A DNA stretch of 64,000 bases, from positions 248,001-312,000 of the forward strand of contig NZ_JABANC010000001.1 of the NCBI RefSeq assembly GCF_012931685.1, read 5' to 3'. Shown piece after piece: positions 33,628 to 42,495 of this stretch. The DNA is from Hanstruepera ponticola. GTDB lineage: Bacteria > Bacteroidota > Bacteroidia > Flavobacteriales > Flavobacteriaceae. Each line of letters begins with the position of its first letter. The stretch's first letter is position 1. A program made the translations under genes and the position numbers. The notes under the pieces were generated by a model. The model saw only the letters and a list, made by a program, of their open reading frames with translations. It made no database searches and had not been told where the DNA came from.

Positions 33628-35091
33628 TTATTTCTGATTATCAAATTCTAAACTATCATTAGGCTTTCCTTTTAAACGAAGAGCCAATAAACCGGCTATA
33701 ACAAATAAAAACCCTGCACATAAAATTGCATTAATGGCATCGTTCCCGAGTACATTCTTTACTATTGGTCCAAATGTTAAAGTTTGAATACCCATTGGAA
33801 TGACAATCATCATGTTGACTATCCCCATGTAAACCCCCCTTCGTTTTTCAGGAATAACTTTTGACACCATAGCATATGGAATACCCATCATAGCTGCCCA
33901 TCCAATACCTAATAAAATCATTGGTACTAATAAAGCATATTGGTTACTTATATAAGGCATGCTAATCATTGCTATACCAGTCAAAAATAAGCTCCCAACA
34001 TAAACGAGCTTATTGCTAAATCTTAAAGCAATTGGAACCAGTATTAATGCAACTATCATGGTGACAAAATTATAGGTGCCATTCATTAATCCAGTTTGAG
34101 CTAACGCTTGTTCCGATAACAACTGTATGTTTTGAGCAAACTTTGTATCTGCAATGCTAATCTCCGATCCAGTTTTGCAAGCTTCAATTATAGAATCAAA
34201 TCTTTTTGTATCCTCATTGCTAATTCCAAACATACTTGATCTTAACATTGGTGTGATAAATTGCCAATAAATAAATAATGCATACCATTGAAATAAGTAA
34301 ATACCTGCTAATTTCTTCATTAGTTTAGGCATCTCTCCTATAGCCTGGTATATTTCAACAAATGGCTCAATTAATCGATGCAAAAAGGAAGCATTTTTAT
34401 TACGTGCTTTAATATAATTTAACTCTTCCTCTGATGGTGGTATCTCTGGTGTTTTTAAAACCGACCATAAAATAGTTCCTATAGAGGCTATTGCTCCTAA
34501 AAAAAATGAATAATACACCCATTTGGGAATAGCTGTAATTATTTCTGTCTCATTACTGCAAAGTGAAGCACCTTCAATTGCTGGAACACTAAACCAGTCC
34601 TGAAATAAAAACAAAGAAAAATTTGCTAGTGTTATACCTGCACCAACAAATAAACTTTGCATTTGAAAACCATATGTTAACTGTTCATCTGGTAATTTAT
34701 CTCCTACAAATGCCCTGTAAGGTTCCATGGCAGTATTATTGGCTGCATCCAAGACCCAAAGCAATCCAACTGCAAACCATAGTTCAGAACTAAAAGGGAA
34801 CATAAACAAGCATAAACTAGCAACTATAGCTCCGATAAGAAAAAATGGTTTTCTTCTTCCAAAACGTGGTGACCATGTTTTATCAGATATAGCACCAATA
34901 ATTGGTTGTATTAATAAACCTGTAACTGGACCTGCTAAATTAAGCAAAGGCAATTCTTCGTGATGCGCACCTAAAAAGGAAAAAATTGGATTTACAGCTG
35001 TTTGCTGTAAACCAAAACTGAATTGAATGCCAAAAAAACCAACATTCATATTCCATATTTGCCAAAAACTTAATTTAGGTTTCGTAATCAT
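33628..35091 (-). CDS. MFS sugar transporter, SLC45/plant SUT-like, probable sucrose importer
   Basis: A 487-residue inner-membrane carrier with about twelve helices. The loop after helix 2 holds SDKTWSPRFGRRKPFFLIG, the RxGRRxPF signature shared by plant sucrose transporters and animal SLC45 proteins, and an NTAMEPYRAFVGD segment follows. Helix 1 has the NMNVGFFGIQFSFGLQQT pattern of this group. The position between a TonB receptor and a GH68 enzyme supports proton-coupled sucrose or fructoside import. Its ATG overlaps the stop of the glutaredoxin gene (ATGA), so the two are translationally coupled. Maltose transport by relatives means the substrate remains an inference. Confidence 0.87.
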   Translation of the reverse strand: MITKPKLSFWQIWNMNVGFFGIQFSFGLQQTAVNPIFSFLGAHHEELPLLNLAGPVTGLLIQPIIGAISDKTWSPRFGRRKPFFLIGAIVASLCLFMFPFSSELWFAVGLLWVLDAANNTAMEPYRAFVGDKLPDEQLTYGFQMQSLFVGAGITLANFSLFLFQDWFSVPAIEGASLCSNETEIITAIPKWVYYSFFLGAIASIGTILWSVLKTPEIPPSEEELNYIKARNKNASFLHRLIEPFVEIYQAIGEMPKLMKKLAGIYLFQWYALFIYWQFITPMLRSSMFGISNEDTKRFDSIIEACKTGSEISIADTKFAQNIQLLSEQALAQTGLMNGTYNFVTMIVALILVPIALRFSNKLVYVGSLFLTGIAMISMPYISNQYALLVPMILLGIGWAAMMGIPYAMVSKVIPEKRRGVYMGIVNMMIVIPMGIQTLTFGPIVKNVLGNDAINAILCAGFLFVIAGLLALRLKGKPNDSLEFDNQK

Positions 35092-35456
35092 GACTTTTCC
35101 AATAATTTATTTAGAAACTCTTCAAACTTTTCATTATTTATAAATATACTACCTACTTTATCAACTACTGGAAGAGTCAAATTGGAAAGTGAAATATTAG
35201 CGGCTTTTAATTTGGCAATCATTTCCTTTTGTTTAGCAAGATTTAGATCAATATCATAATATTGAAATTCAATATTATTCTTTTTTAAAAATATTTTTGT
35301 TTCTAAACAATAATGGCAGGTATCACTTCCATAAATTATAAGTTTTTCAGAAACTACCAGATTATTTATATCATCTGTTTTAATTCCTTGGCTAAATGCT
35401 GAAAAATTATTCAATAGAGCAAGAATTACAGTAATAAAAAACACATTTTTTTTCAT
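35088..35456 (-). CDS. Exported glutaredoxin-like protein
   Basis: With the ATG at 35454-35456 the product has 122 residues: a signal peptide (MKKNVFFITVILALL, ending SAFSQ) and a glutaredoxin/thioredoxin domain. The redox motif is C-x2-C in SDTCHYCLETKIFL, the cis-proline region is NLTLPVVD, and the closing element is VGSIFINNEKFEEFLNKL. A longer frame open to 35552 would hide the signal peptide behind 32 non-conserved residues, so I reject that start. It lies between the receptor and the transporter genes and overlaps the latter by 4 bases. Why a periplasmic glutaredoxin is bound into a sugar operon is unclear. It might repair disulfides of the receptor or a partner protein. Confidence 0.8.
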   Translation of the reverse strand: MKKNVFFITVILALLNNFSAFSQGIKTDDINNLVVSEKLIIYGSDTCHYCLETKIFLKKNNIEFQYYDIDLNLAKQKEMIAKLKAANISLSNLTLPVVDKVGSIFINNEKFEEFLNKLLEKS

Positions 35457-35578
35457 GAAACTAAATTTAATAAGAAAAGAGCCGGTATTTAATGTGTTAA
35501 CACCAACTCCTTTCACACACTTAAAAAAGGTTATATCAATTTTAAAAACCAACCCATTTTAAATCCTAAAGACTAATT

Positions 35579-38197
35579 CTAAAATCTATATTGTAGTGCT
35601 AATGACATTGATCTACCGGGCAATGGTCTTGCTCTAACATAATTATCCTGACCTTCAGTAATACTACCTTCTTCAACTTCGGTAACACCAATTGAATCAA
35701 AAATATTGTTAGCTGATAGGTTAACAAATAAATCTTTCGTAATTCCTACGTTTACAAATCCATTTACTATCATAAAACCAGGCATTACCAATTCATTTGT
35801 ATCTTGTGCATATGCCTTTGTTTGTCCAATAAAACTTAATCCTACAGCATTCTGTTTAGTTGTACCAAAATTATAAGATGGTATGATATTGTAAATTAAG
35901 TCTGGTTGTCTTCTTGGCGTATTTCCCTTATTGTCCCCAGAGTTTACTTCAGCATCAGTATACGTTATTGCACCTCTTAAATTAAAATTATTAAATCTAT
36001 AATATCCTTCTAGTTCAACACCAATAGATTTATAATCATTCTCAATAATGCTATTTGAAGTAGCTTCAAAACCTCCTTCTTCTCTAGTTTTGGCATAGAA
36101 TGCAGTTGCATAGATTGCACCGTTTGCAAAACCTCGCTTATATCCTAATTCTGCTTGATCTATAAAATCTAATGCATTAATTCTATCTCCATCAAGATAA
36201 TCTAAACCTGAAAACAAAATTCTATCTGCCTTTGCTGATGCACCACTTGAGTATCTACCAAAAACAGATTGGTTATCCTGTATCTTGAAATTTAATCCTA
36301 ACGAGTAAGAAACATAATCATAGTCATAATCAACAGCGGTTGGGTTAGCAGTATCAACAGCCGAAACATCTTGTTCTGGCACAGAAATAAAACCGTCGTT
36401 ATTAATATCGAACTCCGTTTGAACTGTACCAGCAAATGAACCATCAACACGTCCTTTATCATATCTCACACTACCATCAATTGTAAATTTTTCACTAGCT
36501 TCTATTGTTACGTTTGCATATGGTGCAGAAACATTATATTGAGTGTCATAATTTCTTGTACAACAGTTACCCCAAAATGGTACTCCGTAAGCATATAATC
36601 CATTATCACTTAAAGGATTACTAGCTGAATCAAATACATTAATCAATCTAGCATTGTCATCATTTACCTCTTGTAGGTAAGAATTCCATAACCATGACAT
36701 AGAAATATCTTGAATTGCCTTAAAATATCCTAATGTAACATCAACATTACCAAACGATTTAGACAATTTAAAATCATTCATAAAATTGTTAAAATTATTC
36801 AGTTCAACATCAAACATGTGAATTCTAGCCACTAAACTATTATCTGCCACTGATGTTCCATCAGTAAACGATAAAGTTGACCCTGTCCCAAAAGATTCAG
36901 CAATAGTTGATGCCGAAGCAACTTCTGCAGGAAATGGTGAAACAAATGCTCCTTTATTTGATGAATACCTTCCATTATTTCTAACTTTCCAGTTATTTCC
37001 TAAATCAAATGAAGCTTCAAAGCCAACCGAAGTAGAGATTGGATTCATTCCATCGGCAACATTTGATCGTCTCAATTGACCATCACCGCCTAAACCTACA
37101 TTTTGCGTTAAATTAGATGTATGTAAAGATCCAGTTGTTGCATCAAAATTTGGAGCATCTCCCCAATCTGGATCACTATTAGTACCTGTCACCTTCATTG
37201 GCATTGGTAAATAAGCAACAGCTTTATCATTCAAATACTTACCATATACTCTAACATAACCATTCTTGAAATCTTTAGTGAAGTTCAGCTTAAATTGACC
37301 TCCATTATTAGCTGTAAAACCTGTTTCACGTACACCTTCACCAACTCTGTAAAATCCTCCCATATGGAAATACAAATCTTCTCCTATCCTTGATCCATAA
37401 TCAAAATCTGTTCTGAAAGAATTATAATCTAAACCAAAGCTAGTTGCAATTGATCCTCCTTCTACTCTACCTGTTTTACTAATAATATTTATTATTCCTC
37501 CAGGTGCGTTGGATGATAATGTTGAAGCAGATCCACCTCTAATTGCTTCAATACGTGCAACATTAGCATCAAATCTTGTAAAGATATCTGACGTCGCAAA
37601 CGCTATATCTCCATATAATAAAACGGGGAGACCATCTTCTTGCAATTGAACATATTTAGATCCCCCTGAAGAAATGGGCACACCACGAACCGCTATATTA
37701 GCATTACCTTCACCACCTGATGATTCTGATCGAATACCAGGTAATGTTCTAAAAATTTCTGCAGTTGTTCTCGGAGCAGATTCAACAATTGTTTTAGGCT
37801 TCATTGTTGTTATTGAAACACTTGATTCAATTTTTGACCTAGGATTTACAACTCCAGTTATAATAACCTCATCTAATGATTCAGTATCCTCATTCATCAC
37901 AATATCTAGTGTGACATCACTACCAGTGACCTCAACATTACTATCTACACTAGCGTAGCCTAAAAAACTAGCTTGTATAATGTATGTACCATCTTCCACA
38001 TTTTCAATGACAAAATTACCGTCTATGTCTGAAACTGCACCTTGCGTCGTTCCAGAGATAATTACATTTACACCAGGAAGCGTCTCTCCATTAGTATCGC
38101 TTACTGTTCCTGAAATATTAACTTGCCCCATTACAAATGATGTAGTTAATACCAAGATTCCTAAAAATAACTTTTTGAGCTTTGTTAGTTTTTTCAT
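35579..38197 (-). CDS. TonB-dependent receptor, probable sucrose/fructoside uptake
   Basis: An 872-residue outer-membrane receptor. A signal peptide (1-24, ending VMGQ) is followed by a carboxypeptidase-like regulatory domain (about 25-110, VNISGTVSDTNGETLPGVNV), the plug (about 115-235, with VRGVPISSGGSKYVQ and IRGGSASTLSSNAPGGIINI) and a 22-strand barrel ending in MSLALQYRF. There is no SusD-like gene beside it, so it is a stand-alone receptor like SuxA of Xanthomonas rather than a SusCD pair. It is the first gene of the operon; 122 bases separate it from the glutaredoxin gene. Transcription is probably controlled by the LacI-type regulator through the operators at 38285-38317. Confidence 0.9.
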   Translation of the reverse strand: MKKLTKLKKLFLGILVLTTSFVMGQVNISGTVSDTNGETLPGVNVIISGTTQGAVSDIDGNFVIENVEDGTYIIQASFLGYASVDSNVEVTGSDVTLDIVMNEDTESLDEVIITGVVNPRSKIESSVSITTMKPKTIVESAPRTTAEIFRTLPGIRSESSGGEGNANIAVRGVPISSGGSKYVQLQEDGLPVLLYGDIAFATSDIFTRFDANVARIEAIRGGSASTLSSNAPGGIINIISKTGRVEGGSIATSFGLDYNSFRTDFDYGSRIGEDLYFHMGGFYRVGEGVRETGFTANNGGQFKLNFTKDFKNGYVRVYGKYLNDKAVAYLPMPMKVTGTNSDPDWGDAPNFDATTGSLHTSNLTQNVGLGGDGQLRRSNVADGMNPISTSVGFEASFDLGNNWKVRNNGRYSSNKGAFVSPFPAEVASASTIAESFGTGSTLSFTDGTSVADNSLVARIHMFDVELNNFNNFMNDFKLSKSFGNVDVTLGYFKAIQDISMSWLWNSYLQEVNDDNARLINVFDSASNPLSDNGLYAYGVPFWGNCCTRNYDTQYNVSAPYANVTIEASEKFTIDGSVRYDKGRVDGSFAGTVQTEFDINNDGFISVPEQDVSAVDTANPTAVDYDYDYVSYSLGLNFKIQDNQSVFGRYSSGASAKADRILFSGLDYLDGDRINALDFIDQAELGYKRGFANGAIYATAFYAKTREEGGFEATSNSIIENDYKSIGVELEGYYRFNNFNLRGAITYTDAEVNSGDNKGNTPRRQPDLIYNIIPSYNFGTTKQNAVGLSFIGQTKAYAQDTNELVMPGFMIVNGFVNVGITKDLFVNLSANNIFDSIGVTEVEEGSITEGQDNYVRARPLPGRSMSLALQYRF

Positions 38198-38284
38198 TTT
38201 GGTTTTTATTGAATTAGTGATTTTTCATTTATTTACCTACTAAATTATTAGTTAAGAGTATTAAATTATGATAAATTCACAACT

Positions 38285-38317
38285 AAAACGTTTTCGTTTT
38301 TACCGAAAACGTTTTCG
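38285..38317. promoter_or_regulatory. Paired LacI-family operators between the receptor and regulator genes
   Basis: Two CG-centred palindromes: AAAACGTTTT (38285-38294, centre 38289/38290) and CGAAAACGTTTTCG (38304-38317, centre 38310/38311). The 21-bp distance is two helical turns, putting both on one DNA face. The CG centre and flanking A/T runs are typical of LacI/GalR operators. They sit in the 158-base divergent gap, 39-71 bases before the regulator ATG. Confidence 0.75.
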
Positions 38318-38355
38318 ATAAACTTTAATTAATTATATTTACTTTTTATTTAACT

Positions 38356-39381
38356 ATGAAGCCAGCTACCTTAAAAGAAATAGCTACAACTCTGGGTTTA
38401 TCTATTTCAACTGTTTCAAAAGCTCTTAAAGATTATCCTGATGTCAGTAAAAAAACTAAAAAACTAGTAAAAGAGTTAGCTGAAACTTTAAATTATCGAC
38501 CTAATGCTTCTGCAGTCAATTTAAGGACAAAAGAATCCAAAACAATTGGACTTGTTATACCTGAAGTTGTTCATCATTTTTTTTCAAGTGTTATAAAGGG
38601 AATAATTAGTGAAGCAGAAGACAAAGGGTATCTGGTTATTATATTACAATCAAATGAATCATTTGAATTAGAAAAAAAACAAATTGAGTTATTGATTAAC
38701 AAGCAAGTTGATGGAATCTTGATATCATTAGCTAATGGAACATATGATTTCTCACATTTAAAGGCTGTTATGAATCAAGGTATCACCTTAGTAATGTTTG
38801 ACAAAATCGCTAAAATTGTAGACTGTTCAAAAGTAATTATTGATGATCAAATGGCTGCTTTTGATGCGACTCAACACCTCATTGATACTGGATGCAAAAG
38901 AATTGCTCATTTTAGAGGGCCCTTAACACCTCAAAATTCCATCGATAGATTTTTAGGTTATAAAAAAGCTTTACTACACAATCAAATTCCCTATGACCCA
39001 TCGTTAGTTTATATATTGGATGCCATGAGTTTTGAAGAAGGCCAACATTTTACTAAAGAGCTATTAAAGGATCATGATGATATTGATGGAATATTTATAA
39101 ATACTGATTTGGTTGCCATTGGATCAATCACTGAATTAAATAAAAGAAACATAAAAATACCTGAACAAATTTCAATAATTGGATTTAGCAATTGGTTTAT
39201 GTCTTCTGTGATCTCTCCAACGCTTTCAACAGTCAATCAGCCTGGTCACTTAATGGGGAAAAAATCTTTCAAGTTACTTTACAAAGAAATAAAGAAAAGA
39301 AAAGAAGGCAAGAAAATTAAATTCAAAAATGTTGAATTAAAAACTGATATTATCTTAAGGGATTCAACAAAAAAAATATAA
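38356..39381 (+). CDS. LacI/GalR family transcriptional regulator of the sucrose locus
   Basis: A 341-residue repressor or dual regulator. The N-terminal helix-turn-helix (TLKEIATTLGLSISTVSKALKD, residues 4-25) and hinge helix region (TLNYRPNASAVNLRT) are followed by a periplasmic-binding-protein-like sensor domain (TIGLVIPEVVHHFFSSVIKG to the end) with the usual IDGIFINTDLVAIGS and ISIIGFSNW motifs. It is transcribed away from the receptor operon. The divergent layout with two palindromic operators suggests it controls both directions. The inducer is likely sucrose, fructose or a phosphorylated product, which sequence alone cannot decide. It ends 311 bases before the next gene with no clear terminator. 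Confidence 0.92.
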   Translation: MKPATLKEIATTLGLSISTVSKALKDYPDVSKKTKKLVKELAETLNYRPNASAVNLRTKESKTIGLVIPEVVHHFFSSVIKGIISEAEDKGYLVIILQSNESFELEKKQIELLINKQVDGILISLANGTYDFSHLKAVMNQGITLVMFDKIAKIVDCSKVIIDDQMAAFDATQHLIDTGCKRIAHFRGPLTPQNSIDRFLGYKKALLHNQIPYDPSLVYILDAMSFEEGQHFTKELLKDHDDIDGIFINTDLVAIGSITELNKRNIKIPEQISIIGFSNWFMSSVISPTLSTVNQPGHLMGKKSFKLLYKEIKKRKEGKKIKFKNVELKTDIILRDSTKKI

Positions 39382-39423
39382 TCTATTTTTATAAAACCTC
39401 AATTTTACGATGCGACACAGATA

Positions 39424-39547
39424 GTTTAGTTGTATCTAAACGCTTCTCAAAATTAATTCTCATGTATTGCATGTCTCTATTCCGATTATTATTCAACCAT
39501 TTTTATAATCGTGCTGCTTCATATTTTAAAAATTCTACTTTGCTTGC
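39424..39547 (-). pseudogene. Relic of a queG 5' segment
   Basis: This stretch aligns without gaps to 42297-42420 inside the intact queG gene. By my count 101 of 124 bases are identical. In the queG frame the relic reads EFLKYEAARL, stop, KWLNNNRNRDMQYM against [25 protein letters not shown] in the real protein, so the frame is still recognisable but broken by an in-frame TAA. The similarity fades on both sides. It lies on the same strand as queG, 2.7 kb away, across the POTRA/beta-barrel gene. It could be left from a duplication or from recombination with a diverged incoming queG. Confidence 0.85.
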
Positions 39548-39634
39548 TCATAAAAATATTATAATGAAAGCAAAGGCAATAAATAACTAACTTTACTAAA
39601 TGGCCAAAATACTATGACTTGTAATAATAATAGT

Positions 39635-39642
39635 TAAATTTG
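39635..39642 (+). promoter_or_regulatory. Putative -7 element for the POTRA/beta-barrel gene
   Basis: TAAATTTG matches TAnnTTTG, 50 bases before the ATG at 39693. The only nearby TTG (39619-39621) is just 13 bases upstream, too close for the usual spacing. Confidence 0.4.
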
Positions 39643-39692
39643 GTTTTAACAATTAGTTACTTCATTCATATCAAATTACTCACAAGTAATCT

Positions 39693-41561
39693 ATGAGTTT
39701 TATTAGAATTTTTTATGTGGTGGTGTTTTTTATAAGTGGGACACTCATCCATGCTCAAAACAAACCTGAAGAGAAAGATTCTACGAACATCTATAATAAA
39801 ATTGAGGAGTTTTCGGAAAAAGGAAAGGTTACTAAAACGCTACATGGCTTTTTGTTCAGGTCTCAAAAAGAAAATGACAAACCTGTTACAGACCTGCCTA
39901 AACGTCCTAACCAAAAAAAATATAATAATAAGATTATCCGAAATATAAATATCATTACGTTTGACCCGTTTGGTAAAAAACTTTCTGACACAACACAAAC
40001 AGTAGATAACTGGTTAGAACGTACTGGTAATTTCTTACATGTTAAAACAAAGGACTGGACAATTAAAAACTTGCTTTTATTTAAAGAAAATCAAGTATTG
40101 GACTCACTACTCTTGACTGAATCCGAGCGTTTAATCAGAACAAATAATTATGTCCGTGAAGCTTTGATTACTCCTGAATTGGTTTCTAATGATTCAGTAG
40201 ATGTCACCGTAATGGTTTTAGATTCTTGGAGTTTAATACCAAATGCTTCAATTTCCACCTCAAAAAACACCTTGAAATTAAAAGAAAGAAATTTGCTGGG
40301 GTTTGGTCATAATTATAAAATAAATTACACAACTCGGTTTGAAGATGGTGAAAAGGCCTACGACATAGCCTATAATATTCCAAATTTTAAAAACACCTAT
40401 ATTAACACATCAATAAATTATTATCAAGATCTAGATAAAAATTATAGAAAGAGTATAGACATAAACAGACCTTTTTATTCACCATTAACCAAATGGGCTG
40501 GTGGTGTAACTTTTAGCGAACAATATTCCCAAATTTTCCTGCCAAATTCTATGGATAGTTTGTCCATACAAGATTTAAAATTCTATTCACAAGATGTTTG
40601 GTTAGGATATTCCTATAAAATATTTAAAGGATCTAGTGTAAAAGAACGTACAACCAATCTAGTAACTTCTTTAAGATATATTAATACAGACTACAAAGAA
40701 AGGCCAGATATAGCCTATGATAGTATACGCTATTTTTCAAGTGAATCTTTTCCCATTGCTAGTATAGGTCTATCATCTAGACAATATATTCAAGATGAAT
40801 ATCTTCTAAACTATGGTATTATTGAAGATGTGCCAGTAGGAACCATATATTCCCTTACGGGTGGATATGAATATAAAAACAAGAGATATAGAACTTATTT
40901 AGGTGCCCGAGTTTCAATGGGTAATTATACCAAATTGGGATATTTAAGTTTTAATTTAGAATATGGCACATACATAAGAGGAAAAACCAGAGAACAAACC
41001 ACTTATGTTTTAGAAGGCTATTATTTTTCAGATTTGGTCTCTTTGGGAGATAAATGGAAATTAAGGCAGTTTATTAAACCTCAAATCATTATTGGCAGTA
41101 AGCGCTTGGGAACTGTGGCTGATAGAATTTCTTTAAATGAAAACAAATCTTTTCAAGGTTTGTATGCTAGTGCGTATGAACGTAATAATGCTAGTGGTTT
41201 ACCAGATTTTGATTCCTCATTATACGGGACTGAAAAATTTGTTATATCGCTACAAACTCAAGTTTACTCTCCATGGAACCTACTTGGATTTCGGTTGAAC
41301 CCTTATATCAATATTACTTCTGGACTTATTGGTGACGAAAACAATCGTTTTTATGAAAATAAACTTTACAATGCCTTCAGTCTTGGTTTTTTAATTAGAA
41401 ACGATTATTTAGTATTTAATTCCTTTCAAATATCCTTTACATATTATCCAAGTATTCCAAATGAAGGCAGTAACATTTTTAAGACTAATACTTTGGAAAC
41501 AGATGATTTAGGGTTTCCTAATTTTGAATTGGGGAAACCGCGTCCTGTGCTATTTAATTAA
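39693..41561 (+). CDS. Outer-membrane beta-barrel protein with a POTRA-like N-terminal region
   Basis: A 622-residue exported protein with a signal peptide (1-21, ending IHAQ). Residues about 80-175 look like a POTRA-type module: NIITFDPFGKKLSDT, KENQVLDSLLLTESERLIRTNNYVREA, then DSVDVTVMVLDSWSL. This is the strand-helix-helix-strand rhythm seen in BamA/Omp85 relatives. The rest is a beta-barrel rich in Tyr, with LKLKERNLLGFGHNYKINY typical of the first strands after a POTRA domain. I would call it an Omp85-superfamily member, but no named function can be assigned. It faces queG with only one base between the two stop codons. No usable terminator was seen. Confidence 0.72.
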   Translation: MSFIRIFYVVVFFISGTLIHAQNKPEEKDSTNIYNKIEEFSEKGKVTKTLHGFLFRSQKENDKPVTDLPKRPNQKKYNNKIIRNINIITFDPFGKKLSDTTQTVDNWLERTGNFLHVKTKDWTIKNLLLFKENQVLDSLLLTESERLIRTNNYVREALITPELVSNDSVDVTVMVLDSWSLIPNASISTSKNTLKLKERNLLGFGHNYKINYTTRFEDGEKAYDIAYNIPNFKNTYINTSINYYQDLDKNYRKSIDINRPFYSPLTKWAGGVTFSEQYSQIFLPNSMDSLSIQDLKFYSQDVWLGYSYKIFKGSSVKERTTNLVTSLRYINTDYKERPDIAYDSIRYFSSESFPIASIGLSSRQYIQDEYLLNYGIIEDVPVGTIYSLTGGYEYKNKRYRTYLGARVSMGNYTKLGYLSFNLEYGTYIRGKTREQTTYVLEGYYFSDLVSLGDKWKLRQFIKPQIIIGSKRLGTVADRISLNENKSFQGLYASAYERNNASGLPDFDSSLYGTEKFVISLQTQVYSPWNLLGFRLNPYINITSGLIGDENNRFYENKLYNAFSLGFLIRNDYLVFNSFQISFTYYPSIPNEGSNIFKTNTLETDDLGFPNFELGKPRPVLFN

Positions 41562-41562
41562 A

Positions 41563-42495
41563 TCAAATATTGTTTTTAATAAAATTGATGTTTCGTTTCA
41601 ATCCAGAATATTTGGTACGTTTAACTGGTGATTTTTTAAAGACTTTTTTAAAGGTATCCTCTGTAATTTCATCCCAATCTTTTTTGGTCATATCTAAAAG
41701 TTCTGGGTGCGGATTGAATAATGGTTCGCTATGTGATTTTGAAAAGCGGTTCCAAGGACATACATCTTGACACACATCACAACCAAACATCCAATTATCC
41801 ATGTGACCTTTAAAGGCTGTTGGAATATTATCTTTTAATTCAATGGTTAAGTAAGAAATACATTTACTCCCATCTACCACATAGGGTTGTATAATGGCTT
41901 CTGTTGGACAAGCATCAATGCAAGCAGTACAAGTACCACAATGGTCAGTTACAGGCATATCATATTCTAGCTCTAAATCAACAATCAATTCCGCAATAAA
42001 ATAAAAAGACCCTACTTGTTGGGTTAACAAATTACTGTGTTTACCAATCCAACCTAATCCAGATTTTGCTGCCCAAGCTTTGTCTAAAACTGGCGCAGAG
42101 TCTACAAATGCTCTTCCATGAACTTCACCTATTTCGTTTTGAACAAATTGCAACAGTGACTTTAATTTGTCCTTGATGACAAAATGATAATCTGTTCCAT
42201 AAGCGTATTTGGACAACTTATAACTGTTTTCATTTTGTATTTCAGAAGGAAAGTAATTAAGTAATAGAGAAATCACACTTTTTGAACCTTCTACAAGTTT
42301 TGTTGGATCAAGGCGTTTATCAAAATGATTTTCCATGTATTGCATCTCACCATGCCTATTATTATTCAACCATTTTTCTAATCGTGGTGCTTCATCTTCT
42401 AAAAATTCTGCTTTGCTTATGCCACAGGACAAAAAACCGAGACGCTTGGCTTCCGTTTTAATTATATGACTATATGTAGATTTACTTTGATTCAA
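41563..42495 (-). CDS. queG: Epoxyqueuosine reductase QueG
   Basis: Performs the last step of queuosine synthesis on tRNA, reducing epoxyqueuosine with a cobalamin cofactor and two [4Fe-4S] clusters. The N-terminal cobalamin-binding domain holds [25 protein letters not shown]. Two cluster motifs follow: [12 protein letters not shown] plus the partner Cys in SKCISYL, and [11 protein letters not shown]. Its 310 residues equal the short form without the HEAT-repeat tail. The start is TTG (42493-42495), overlapping the P450 stop in TTGA; no ATG occurs before Met54. It ends the ruvB-P450-queG operon. A diverged relic of its 5' part lies at 39424-39547. Confidence 0.95.
   Translation of the reverse strand: MNQSKSTYSHIIKTEAKRLGFLSCGISKAEFLEDEAPRLEKWLNNNRHGEMQYMENHFDKRLDPTKLVEGSKSVISLLLNYFPSEIQNENSYKLSKYAYGTDYHFVIKDKLKSLLQFVQNEIGEVHGRAFVDSAPVLDKAWAAKSGLGWIGKHSNLLTQQVGSFYFIAELIVDLELEYDMPVTDHCGTCTACIDACPTEAIIQPYVVDGSKCISYLTIELKDNIPTAFKGHMDNWMFGCDVCQDVCPWNRFSKSHSEPLFNPHPELLDMTKKDWDEITEDTFKKVFKKSPVKRTKYSGLKRNINFIKNNI

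Larger units (their letters stand above)
39382..39692. other. 311-base gap holding a queG relic and a promoter element
   Basis: No intact gene is present. The middle (39424-39547) is a decayed copy of the 5' part of queG. The right end has a TAnnTTTG element (39635-39642) for the next gene. The first 40 bases after the LacI stop show no clear hairpin with a T-run. Confidence 0.75.

Noticed and set aside
35490-35505. Palindrome GTGTTAACAC between receptor and glutaredoxin genes
   Set aside because: It is a single short match in AT-rich DNA with no promoter consensus next to it; not enough to call an operator.
35457-35552. N-terminal extension of the glutaredoxin-like protein
   Set aside because: Thirty-two residues without conservation would precede an evident signal peptide.
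31611-39381. Polysaccharide utilisation locus of SusCD type
   Set aside because: There is no SusD-like lipoprotein and the receptor is of stand-alone length; the locus fits sucrose-type uptake instead.
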